DNA from: Caldifarciminota bacterium
GTDB lineage: Bacteria > Hydrothermota > UBA3072 > WFRC01
Assembly: GCA_015486685.1 (NCBI GenBank)
Contig: WFRC01000281.1
Location: forward strand, 1 to 9,400
Reading direction: 5' to 3'
DNA length: 9,400 nt
Positions 1 to 6,245 of this stretch are shown here, in pieces; the first letter of the stretch is position 1; every line of letters starts with the position of its first letter. A program made the translations under genes and the position numbers. The notes beneath the pieces were generated by a model. It saw only the letters and a list, made by a program, of their open reading frames with translations, ran no database searches and was not told the origin of the DNA.

Positions 1-126
1 AATAGTTGGCAGATTGGCAGAGGCAGCATTGTTTATATTCCCGTAATTTGGTGTTAGCGGATTTTCCTTCTTGCCACAGCCGAATAAAATAAATAATGTT
101 AAAGATATAATAAAGAATTTTTTCAT
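1..126 (-). CDS. Lipoprotein, 5' part only (cut by window edge)
   Basis: An ATG at 126-124 opens a frame that stays open for 42 codons to the window edge. The product begins MKKFFIISLTLFILFGCGKK: two lysines, a hydrophobic stretch, then the lipobox L-F-G-C with the acceptor Cys at residue 17. This predicts a type II signal peptide, lipidation and membrane anchoring. After the Cys comes a Lys, Asn and Pro-containing linker typical of the exposed start of a lipoprotein. Its ribosome site, TAAGGAGGTG, includes the TAA stop of the barrel-protein gene just upstream, so the two genes are almost certainly cotranscribed and probably translationally coupled. The mature domain lies outside the window, so the function is unknown. 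Confidence 0.75.
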   Translation of the reverse strand, partial: MKKFFIISLTLFILFGCGKKENPLTPNYGNINNAASANLPTI

Positions 127-137
127 AGTTCACCTCC

Positions 138-1772
138 TTAGAATTTGTAGGTGAGTGATGCATTAAAAATAAAGGTAGTTGTCATAGTAACATCAATTTG
201 GAATGAGGGAAGTGGAATGAATCCAACACCAAAATAGTAATTGGTTTTTGGTGTTTTTGTTATCTTTGTTTCACTTGAACCCTTATTTTCATTATTGGGG
301 GTTATAATGGATTCTGTATAAGTGCCATCTCCATAATCGGTTCTTGTATGCTGGACAGACACACTGTCTAATGTGCTTGTAGTAGTTTGATTTCTGTAAT
401 AATATCTATAATTTGCACCTGCACGGAGTAACACCTCAGGCTTTACTGCCCATTCAAAACCAACGGGTAAGGATATTTGGCTATAATTATAGGTAGTTAT
501 GTTTGTTATACTATCCGATGATGTTGTTACCCTTGTAAAATCATCGTGGTCTAATGAAGCAGTATCTCCATCTTGATATAGATGGAAGGCTTCATAGTTA
601 TCATTGGTCGTAGTTGTTATACTTCCATTACCTGATACCAGATTTATGCCCATTGCAAATCTTACCTTATCCGATGGCCTGTGTATGATTTTTCCAAAAA
701 AGGAGATTTCATTATTTGAACCCGAGCCATTACTCATCGCTATTGTGTCAGTAGTATCTAATGTTATTTGTATACCAGGACCAACTGTTGTGCTGTCCAC
801 AACAGAGTTAAAGTGATGTTCTATATTATCCTTTATGCCTATACCTGTATGTGACATTGTAATAACTCCCCATATTTCTTTTTTGCCTGAATTGTAGATA
901 GTTTTTGCAGAAAAATATAGGTCATTTGAGTGTTGAGGGAAATCTGTAAAATCGCGACTATGTTCTGTATGGGTATCAATTGTTGAAATATCTTCAGGAC
1001 TCCAATCCTGCATCAGGAAACTCGTATCCTGAAATGTATTACCTGTATTGAATGGGTTCATACCCAATTGAAATCCCATATCAAGATTTCTAACAACAGG
1101 CATCCAGAATGACAGGAAGTAGTTTTTTGAATGATTAGAAAAATCCATAGTTCCTGTTCCCTGGCTTGAATCACTGTAGACTATTTCCTGTGTTATAAGG
1201 CTTAAATGTGTGTTGGTATAATTGTAATTCTGGGCAGATGCTATTATTCTACCTGTAGTATTATTTGCTATAAATCCAAAACCAATTCTATTTTTCCCCA
1301 GGTAACCACCAATACCCAGATACATATCCGAAAATGCATTTTCCCACCAGGCGCTTTCCATTAGATGTGAGAGTTCTTCCCAATCATAATTGCCATTTCC
1401 GTCCCTATCTTCAAGTACGGTATTATAAATTTCTGCATCTCCTGTAAGTGGATTTCCGTATCGGTCCTGTAAATTGGTATACTGCGGTGTTCTGGTACTG
1501 GACCTATCATAAAGGCCTGCAAAATAGATAGTTGCCAGTTTTGTATTGCCTCCAAGCAAATATGAATTTTGTAACCATCCGTTTAAGATATCAGATAAAT
1601 TTGTATAAGTTCTCCCCCCTTTAATAAGAGGGATTCTTGCAGGGTCAAGCATCAGGTCATAATCATCTTCTAAAAGTCCTCCTGTTGAAAGCATCCTGAA
1701 TGATTGTCCATTAAATGCGTTGAGAGAAAAAATCATAATCAGAATACTCCCAGATAAGAATGCTCTTTTCAT
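138..1772 (-). CDS. Predicted outer-membrane beta-barrel protein with an EF-hand-like loop
   Basis: A 544-residue secreted protein of no family I can name. Residues 1 to about 23 form a signal peptide (Lys-Arg, then a hydrophobic core, cleavage probably near residues 20-24). The mature chain is rich in Thr, Ser, Asn, Tyr and Gly, shows many alternating polar/aromatic segments, and ends FNASLTYKF; a terminal Phe on an amphipathic strand is the usual outer-membrane barrel assembly signal. The mature N-terminus has a motif around DPARIPLIKGGRTYTNLSD (residues 43-61). Residues 122-133 (DRDGNGNYDWEE) match a canonical EF-hand calcium loop, with D122, D124, N126, G127, D130 and E133. Start: the ATG at 1772 follows AAGGAGG at good spacing. 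It lies 13 bases after yraN and 11 bases before the lipoprotein gene. Location is well supported; function (pore, transporter or structural) is not. Confidence 0.75.
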   Translation of the reverse strand: MKRAFLSGSILIMIFSLNAFNGQSFRMLSTGGLLEDDYDLMLDPARIPLIKGGRTYTNLSDILNGWLQNSYLLGGNTKLATIYFAGLYDRSSTRTPQYTNLQDRYGNPLTGDAEIYNTVLEDRDGNGNYDWEELSHLMESAWWENAFSDMYLGIGGYLGKNRIGFGFIANNTTGRIIASAQNYNYTNTHLSLITQEIVYSDSSQGTGTMDFSNHSKNYFLSFWMPVVRNLDMGFQLGMNPFNTGNTFQDTSFLMQDWSPEDISTIDTHTEHSRDFTDFPQHSNDLYFSAKTIYNSGKKEIWGVITMSHTGIGIKDNIEHHFNSVVDSTTVGPGIQITLDTTDTIAMSNGSGSNNEISFFGKIIHRPSDKVRFAMGINLVSGNGSITTTTNDNYEAFHLYQDGDTASLDHDDFTRVTTSSDSITNITTYNYSQISLPVGFEWAVKPEVLLRAGANYRYYYRNQTTTSTLDSVSVQHTRTDYGDGTYTESIITPNNENKGSSETKITKTPKTNYYFGVGFIPLPSFQIDVTMTTTFIFNASLTYKF

Positions 1773-1785
1773 ACTTACCTCCTTT

Positions 1786-2193
1786 TTAAGTTTTTTTTTC
1801 GAGATTAAAGGCGTTTTTGTAATGCATCACCTCCTTTTTTTTTATTATGGTTATTACATCAAATCTAACATCTACCTTATTCCACAATCTTTTTTTTGTA
1901 AGCCAATATGTAGCACCTTTAATTATACGATATCTTTTCTTTTTGTCAACAAATTTTTCAGGTGCGCCAAAATCCTTATTTTTCCTGGATTTTACCTCCA
2001 CAAATACAAAAATTCCATTTTTCTTTGCAATTATATCTATTTCCCAGTTTCTTCCCCTTAAATTTCGTTCCAGAATTTTGTATCCTTTATTGATAAGATA
2101 ATCCGAAGCGAGAGATTCGCTTTCTTTACCTATTAAAGCCGATGATTTGCGAGATAGGTTTGAAGGATTTTCTATGGATTTTTGTTGGACCAT
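1786..2193 (-). CDS. yraN: YraN/UPF0102 family nuclease-like protein
   Basis: A UPF0102 protein with an endonuclease-like fold. Counting from the ATG chosen here (135 residues), the core begins near residue 18 (LIGKESESLASDYL) and carries the family signatures EID at about residues 51-53 and FVEVKSR at about 64-70, followed by FGAPEKFVDKKK and RFDV. The E-I-D and E-V-K residues match the PD-(D/E)xK-like active-site pattern. The cellular role of YraN is not firmly established. It follows rnhB, a common arrangement. The start is uncertain: the frame is open back to 2274, but the family core starts only around 2142, and the last ATG before it is at 2193, inside the 3' end of rnhB, without a good ribosome site. 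Two runs of nine A lie near the 3' end. Confidence 0.85.
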   Translation of the reverse strand: MVQQKSIENPSNLSRKSSALIGKESESLASDYLINKGYKILERNLRGRNWEIDIIAKKNGIFVFVEVKSRKNKDFGAPEKFVDKKKRYRIIKGATYWLTKKRLWNKVDVRFDVITIIKKKEVMHYKNAFNLEKKT

Positions 2194-2734
2194 ATTTTCT
2201 AATGGCGTTAATGTGATATTTTGTGCCATATCCTTTGTTTTGAGAGAAACCATATTCAGGAAATATAACATCATACATTTCCATAATTCTATCTCTTACA
2301 ACTTTTGCAATTACGGATGCAGAAGCAATAGATAGGGATAGCCTGTCTCCGTATAGAATATTCTCTTGTGGGATAGTTAGTCCATCTAATCTTATGTAAT
2401 CAATTATGACCTTTTCAGGGATGATATCTAACCTGCTAATAGCCCTTCTCATAGCCTCTTTTGTGGCGGATAAGATATTCCATTCATCAATCAGGAAGGG
2501 TTCAACAAATCCAATCCCGATGGAAAGGGCATTTTCAAGAATCTCAATATATGCCTTTTCTCTTTGATTGGGGGTAAGTTTTTTTGAATCATTAACATAT
2601 TTAAGATAAGTAAATGGTGGTAAAATTACAGCAGCAGCTGCAACAGGACCTGCAAGGGGACCTCTCCCTACTTCATCAACTCCACAAAGAACATCAATTC
2701 CATTATTCCAGTATCTATCATCTATGCTTTTCAT
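2126..2734 (-). CDS. rnhB: Ribonuclease HII
   Basis: Removes ribonucleotides from DNA and cleaves RNA in RNA:DNA hybrids. The 202-residue length is normal. GVDEVGRGPLAGP at residues 18-30 gives the first two metal-binding carboxylates (D20, E21). By family pattern D112 (in VIIDY) and D130 (in YGDRLSLSIASASVIAKVVRD) would be the other two. DSKKL at residues 49-53 and the C-terminal GYGTKYH and HRKSF blocks are also typical. The ATG at 2734-2732 overlaps the rplS stop in an ATGA junction (4-base overlap), so translation is probably coupled; GGAG sits directly against this ATG, closer than ideal. The last ~68 bases overlap the likely start of yraN. It belongs to the rpsP-khpA-trmD-rplS-rnhB-yraN operon. 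Confidence 0.96.
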   Translation of the reverse strand: MKSIDDRYWNNGIDVLCGVDEVGRGPLAGPVAAAAVILPPFTYLKYVNDSKKLTPNQREKAYIEILENALSIGIGFVEPFLIDEWNILSATKEAMRRAISRLDIIPEKVIIDYIRLDGLTIPQENILYGDRLSLSIASASVIAKVVRDRIMEMYDVIFPEYGFSQNKGYGTKYHINAIRKYGPTKIHRKSFKPISQIIGFNR

Positions 2735-3072
2735 CTCCTCTCTTTAATGCGAGAGGCTTTTCCCTTCCTTTCCCTTAGATAGAAAAGTCTTGCCCTTCTT
2801 ACCTTTCCTCTTCTTAGAACTTCAATTTTCACAATATTTGGGGAATACAGAGGAAATATTCTTTCTATGCCAATACCCTGCGTGACTTTTCTCACCGTAA
2901 CAGTTTTTCTTGCACCCGAATTTCTTTTTTGCAGCACTGTCCCTTCAAATTTTTGCACCCTTACTTTTCCACCCTCTTCAATTTTGGAATGGATTCTTAT
3001 TGTATCCCCGGAATTGAATTCTGGTATCTCTCTATTTATCATAGTTTTTTCATATTCTTGAATTATATCCAT
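2731..3072 (-). CDS. rplS: 50S ribosomal protein L19
   Basis: L19 of the large ribosomal subunit, located at the interface with the 30S subunit. The 113-residue product shows the full family pattern: FNSGDTIRIHSKI, VQKFEGTVLQKRNSG, TVRKVTQGIGIERIFPLYSP, then the basic KVRRARLFYLRERKGKASRIKE. Two adjacent starts exist: GTG at 3075 and ATG at 3072. I prefer the ATG because it is 7 bases from the AAGGAG ribosome site, against 4 for the GTG, giving 113 rather than 114 residues. In either case the start overlaps the trmD stop (GTGATG junction), and the L19 stop overlaps the rnhB ATG, so the gene is translationally linked on both sides. Confidence 0.97.
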   Translation of the reverse strand: MDIIQEYEKTMINREIPEFNSGDTIRIHSKIEEGGKVRVQKFEGTVLQKRNSGARKTVTVRKVTQGIGIERIFPLYSPNIVKIEVLRRGKVRRARLFYLRERKGKASRIKERR

Positions 3073-3794
3073 CACTTATCTCCTTTTTCGATTTTCTCCA
3101 AATATTTTTTATCTTTTTCTGTTAATTCGGCATTTTTCAGCAGTTTGGGTCTTTTCTCTAATGTTTTTTTTAATGATTTTTGCCTTTTCCATTCTTTAAT
3201 TTTTTGATGGTTGCCTGAAAGCAAAATTTCAGGCACCTTTAAACCCATAAATTCAGCCGGTCTTGTATAGTAAGGGGCATCCAGTATGCCATTCTCAAAG
3301 GAATCTGTGTTTACAGATTCATAATTACCGACAACCCCCGGGATAAGCCTTACAATTCCTTCTATCAAAATTAAAGCAGGTAATTCACCACCCGAAAGGA
3401 CATAATCTCCAATTGATATCTCTTCATCTATAAAGGTTCTTATCCTTTCATCTACACCTTTATATCTTCCCGCTATAATAGTAATACTATCAGATTCAGA
3501 AAAGGTATGAAGTTTCTTCTGGCTTAGTAATTTACCTTGAGGAGTTAAAAGGATGGTTAAGCCCCTTTTTTTAATACTTTTTAAGGCATTCCATACAGGT
3601 TCTACTTTCATAATCATTCCTCCTCCTCCACCATAAGGATAGTCATCTGTTGTTCTATGTTTATCCTTTGTAAAATCCCTCAGGTTTAGAGAGGTAATTT
3701 TTACTAAACCTTTTTCTACTGCCTTTCTAATTACGCCTATTTTTATATATTCCTGAATAAATTCAGGAAATATGCTCAGGACATATATGTCCAA
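3072..3794 (-). CDS. trmD: tRNA (guanine-N1)-methyltransferase TrmD
   Basis: Methylates G37 at N1 in tRNAs with a G36-G37 sequence, using S-adenosylmethionine, and so prevents +1 frameshifting. The 240-residue protein has all the trefoil-knot SPOUT signatures: DKHRTTDDYPYGGGGGMIMK at about residues 44-63, LTPQGK, GRYKGVDER at 109-117, SIGDYVLSGGE at 127-137, LDAPYYTRP at 171-179 with the conserved Asp at 172, and PEILLSGNH with the following basic helix. The start is a TTG at 3794-3792; no ATG or GTG is closer to the conserved MDIYVLSIFPEF opening. The ribosome site is weak, so translation probably depends on khpA, whose stop is 9 bases upstream. In most bacteria rimM occupies this junction; here it is absent. 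Confidence 0.97.
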   Translation of the reverse strand: MDIYVLSIFPEFIQEYIKIGVIRKAVEKGLVKITSLNLRDFTKDKHRTTDDYPYGGGGGMIMKVEPVWNALKSIKKRGLTILLTPQGKLLSQKKLHTFSESDSITIIAGRYKGVDERIRTFIDEEISIGDYVLSGGELPALILIEGIVRLIPGVVGNYESVNTDSFENGILDAPYYTRPAEFMGLKVPEILLSGNHQKIKEWKRQKSLKKTLEKRPKLLKNAELTEKDKKYLEKIEKGDK

Positions 3795-3803
3795 ATAACT
3801 TGT

Positions 3804-4037
3804 TTATGGTTCTAAAATTTCTAAAACTGCCCTTTTTCCGGTTTTCATAGAGGCTGCGCCAAGTATTGTTCTTATTGCTTTAGCAGTTTTCCCTTCTTTA
3901 CCAATAATTTTGCCAATATCACCTTCTCCAACCTTTAATTCATATACCACTGTTCTCTGACCAGTAATTTCCTTGACATCTACCTTCTCAGGATAGTCAA
4001 CAAGGGATTTAGCAATGTGTTCAATTAGCTCTTTCAT
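3804..4037 (-). CDS. khpA: KH-domain RNA-binding protein KhpA (YlqC family)
   Basis: A single type II KH-domain RNA-binding protein of 77 residues, normal for the family. The RNA-contacting GxxG loop is in GKIIGKEGKTAKAIRTIL, followed by the closing strand KRAVLEIL. In other bacteria KhpA binds many RNAs, and in Gram-positives it pairs with KhpB; which partner acts here is unknown. Two tandem ATGs exist, at 4040 and 4037. The AAGGAGG site is 3 bases from the first and 6 from the second, and family members typically begin MKELxEyIAK, so I chose the second. The start lies inside the 3' end of rpsP (overlap of about 17 bases), implying coupled translation. It sits between rpsP and trmD, the conserved order except for the missing rimM. 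Confidence 0.95.
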   Translation of the reverse strand: MKELIEHIAKSLVDYPEKVDVKEITGQRTVVYELKVGEGDIGKIIGKEGKTAKAIRTILGAASMKTGKRAVLEILEP

Positions 4038-4290
4038 CATCTACCTCCTTTTTCGTTTCTTGTTTTTTAAATCTTTTTATAAGATTTTTCACTGTATTGC
4101 TTGGGACAGCGCCCTTTTTCATCCATAAATCAATTTGTTCCCATCTAAGAGAAAAGGCTCCATCTTTTGGATTATACCAGCCCAGTTTTTCAATAAACTT
4201 TCCATCTCTCGGCGCCCTTTTGTCAGCAGCAATTACCTGATAGACAGGATTTTTCTTTTTTCCAACACGCCTTAACCGAATTCTTACCAA
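4021..4290 (-). CDS. rpsP: 30S ribosomal protein S16
   Basis: S16 of the small ribosomal subunit, needed for 30S assembly. The 89-residue product opens VRIRLRRVGKKKNPVYQVIAADKRAPRDGKFIEKLGWYNP, the whole S16 signature, and includes W-x-x-x-GA-x-PS-x-TV-x-x-L toward the C-terminus. Start: a TTG at 4290-4288 lies 7 bases after a GGAGG site (4298-4302). The same frame is open upstream to an ATG at 4422, but that extension would lie within the regulator gene and the promoter and has no S16 similarity, so it is rejected. First gene of the operon running to yraN, with its own predicted promoter at 4311-4340. Length is normal. Confidence 0.97.
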   Translation of the reverse strand: MVRIRLRRVGKKKNPVYQVIAADKRAPRDGKFIEKLGWYNPKDGAFSLRWEQIDLWMKKGAVPSNTVKNLIKRFKKQETKKEVDDERAN

Positions 4291-4297
4291 ATATTCA

Positions 4298-4302
4298 CCT
4301 CC
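4298..4302 (-). promoter_or_regulatory. Ribosome binding site deciding the TTG start of rpsP
   Basis: GGAGG (in CGGAGGTGAATA) precedes the TTG at 4290 by 7 bases. No ATG or GTG is available at this distance, and the S16 family start coincides with the TTG. Confidence 0.85.
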
Positions 4303-4310
4303 GTTTTTAG

Positions 4311-4340
4311 AGAATATAAAAATAAAAATGGATTTGTCAA
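4311..4340 (-). promoter_or_regulatory. Sigma-70-type promoter for the rpsP operon
   Basis: A perfect -35 TTGACA (4340-4335), an 18-base T-rich spacer, then TATTCT (4316-4311; 4 of 6 matches to TATAAT). It lies between the regulator stop (4349) and the rpsP ribosome site. Transcription would begin around 4304, leaving a very short leader of about 14 bases with GGAGG close to its 5' end. The element CTTGACAAAT is shared with the promoter upstream of the histidine kinase gene. I see no terminator between the regulator and rpsP, so read-through may add to expression. Confidence 0.65.
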
Positions 4341-4348
4341 GAGAAATT

Positions 4349-5698
4349 TTAGGGAGTATGGATTTTATATTCTTTGATTTTTCTATACAAACTGGAACGA
4401 GCAATCCCCAATTTTTGAGCACTGACCTTCATATTCCAATTTGTTTCCTCTAATATTTGTTTTATATAATGCTTTTCCATATCTTTTAATGAGGATACGC
4501 CTGCAAATTTTGGGGGCTTTTTCCCCCTTATATTATCAGGAAGGTTTTGAGGAGTTATCAAATTTTCTTTTGAAACGACTGTTGCCCTCTCTATAACATT
4601 TTCCAATTCCCTTACATTACCGTGCCAATTGTATTCTATCAAGAGATTAAGTGCCTCAGGAGAAAAGCCATCAATATTTTTATTGTTTTCCAATGTATAT
4701 TTCTCCAGAAAATGGTGGGCAAGGAGTGGTATATCATCTTTTCGTTCTCTCAATGGTGGGAGATGTATGTTTACTACATTTAATCTATAATATAAATCAC
4801 TTCTGAATATACCTTGTTTAATTGCTAATTCAAGGTTTTTATTTGTTGCAGTGATAATTCTAACATCCACGGATATAAGTTTTTCACCTCCCAACCTTCT
4901 GAATTCTCTTTCTTCAAGAAATCTTAATAAATCCAGCTGGGTTTTTGTGCTAATTTCACCGATTTCATCTAAAAAGAGTGTTCCTTTGTTAGCGATTTCA
5001 ATCTTTCCTTTCCGAGAGTTTACTGCTCCGGTAAAAGCACCTTTTTCATATCCAAAGAGTTCGGATTCTAACAAAGTATCAGGCAATGCAGCACAACTGA
5101 TGGCGATAAAAGGTTGTTCTTTCCTATTCCCTGTTTCATGTATTGCTCTTGCTATGACCTCTTTTCCTGTTCCACTTTCGCCCGTAATCAGGACATTGGA
5201 TTTCGTGTTTGCGACCATCTTCACCAATTCAAATACTTTTAACATCTTTGGTGATTTACCTATTATATTTCCAAGATAGTAACGTTTTTTTAATTCATCT
5301 TTCAACAGGATATTTTCTTTTACAAGTTTTTGATGTGCAATAATCTTTTTGAGGGTAAGTGTGATTTCTTCGGGATTGAATGGTTTTGTGATGTAATCGT
5401 ATGCCCCTTTTTTAATGGCTTCTACGGCTGTATCTACTGTTGCATAGGCAGTCATTATAATTACAGGGGTGTTTGGATTAATTTCTTTCACTTTTAATAA
5501 GACATCCAGACCGCTTAATCCCGGCATTTTAAGGTCTACAAGTAAAACATCCCAGTCTTTCTCGTTTACTAATTTAAGGGCTTCGTTGCCATTTTTTACT
5601 GTCGATACATTATATCCATCCTCAGCAAGCCAGTCAGATAAAGAATCTCTGACAATCAATTCATCATCTACAACTAAAATTGTGGGTTTATCTTTCAT
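4349..5698 (-). CDS. NtrC-family sigma-54-dependent response regulator
   Basis: A cytosolic transcription activator of 449 residues with the complete three-part architecture. Receiver, about residues 5-120: acidic pocket D11-D12, phosphoacceptor D55 in LLVDLKMPG, T83 and K105. AAA+ sigma-54 interaction domain, about 143-375: Walker A GESGTGKE at 173-180, sigma-54-contacting GAFTGA at 220-225, Walker B LFLDEIGE at 241-248, and arginine-finger region FRSDLYYRL. Fis-type helix-turn-helix, about 412-446, ending SLYRKIKEYK. All key residues are present, so it should be active when phosphorylated, presumably by the kinase encoded at the head of the same operon. The ATG follows AAGGAG and is 4 bases after the archaemetzincin stop. 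Target genes are unknown; the TGTCCTAT sites at 8549-8645 are a candidate. Specific orthology cannot be assigned by eye. Confidence 0.95.
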   Translation of the reverse strand: MKDKPTILVVDDELIVRDSLSDWLAEDGYNVSTVKNGNEALKLVNEKDWDVLLVDLKMPGLSGLDVLLKVKEINPNTPVIIMTAYATVDTAVEAIKKGAYDYITKPFNPEEITLTLKKIIAHQKLVKENILLKDELKKRYYLGNIIGKSPKMLKVFELVKMVANTKSNVLITGESGTGKEVIARAIHETGNRKEQPFIAISCAALPDTLLESELFGYEKGAFTGAVNSRKGKIEIANKGTLFLDEIGEISTKTQLDLLRFLEEREFRRLGGEKLISVDVRIITATNKNLELAIKQGIFRSDLYYRLNVVNIHLPPLRERKDDIPLLAHHFLEKYTLENNKNIDGFSPEALNLLIEYNWHGNVRELENVIERATVVSKENLITPQNLPDNIRGKKPPKFAGVSSLKDMEKHYIKQILEETNWNMKVSAQKLGIARSSLYRKIKEYKIHTP

Positions 5699-5702
5699 CT
5701 TT

Positions 5703-6245
5703 CTACTCCTTTTCTATTTTTGACCTTAAATATTTTTTACAACTTCTACAGAAGTTTTTCTCCTTTCTATCAATCTTTATTGTATTATTTGAAAAATGCA
5801 TTACACATTTCGGATTATCACAGTGCGCAAGCCCAAAATTATGCCCCAATTCATGGAGTGATTCTTTTCCTGCCCTTTCCATCAAAAGGTTGTCATTAGA
5901 AGGGAGGGAATAAAAATCCTGTTTTAATCTATATAATGAAATAAGTGAAACCTTCCCTTCAAATTGTGATTGTCCGAAGATAAATGTGAAAATCGGTGTA
6001 TATATGTCAACATTTAGAACACCTAATGTTTTTAAACAATTAGTTGGGGTATAATGAAGAATTTTTTCTATAATCTTTGAGGCAAGGAATTGATTCCTTT
6101 TGACCGAGAATGTATTTTTTATTAAGTCTATCCCCATTTTTAATCTTTTTACTGGCAAGCCAAATTCTTTTTCAATACTATCAGATATATGTTTAATAAT
6201 ATCTTTTTTGATATTGCCTATCTCTATTACACAAATATGATTCAT
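5703..6245 (-). CDS. amzA: Archaemetzincin-type zinc metalloprotease
   Basis: A 180-residue metzincin with the archaemetzincin signature: HELGHNFGLAH at 131-141 (zinc ligands H131, H135, H141; catalytic base E132), then C142, C147 and M149 in HCDNPKCVM, and a C-terminal CRSC pair at C166 and C169. The four cysteines would hold the second, structural zinc of this family. The preceding block DIYTPIFTFIFGQS plus SLYRL (about 80-107) is also typical. I count 16 residues between M149 and C166. There is no signal peptide, so it should be cytosolic. Archaemetzincins are common in archaea and found in vertebrates but reported from few bacteria; physiological substrates are poorly known. Its ATG overlaps the kinase stop (ATGA) and its stop is 4 bases before the regulator, so it is inside the two-component operon. 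The symbol follows family naming. Confidence 0.9.
   Translation of the reverse strand: MNHICVIEIGNIKKDIIKHISDSIEKEFGLPVKRLKMGIDLIKNTFSVKRNQFLASKIIEKILHYTPTNCLKTLGVLNVDIYTPIFTFIFGQSQFEGKVSLISLYRLKQDFYSLPSNDNLLMERAGKESLHELGHNFGLAHCDNPKCVMHFSNNTIKIDRKEKNFCRSCKKYLRSKIEKE

Noticed and set aside
2194..2274. Upstream part of the yraN frame to an ATG at 2274
   Set aside because: It lies entirely in rnhB coding sequence, out of frame, and has no similarity to the UPF0102 core.
4291..4422. N-terminal extension of rpsP to an ATG at 4422 (133-residue version)
   Set aside because: It overlaps the regulator gene and the promoter, has no S16 similarity, and the TTG at 4290 has a strong ribosome site at the family start.
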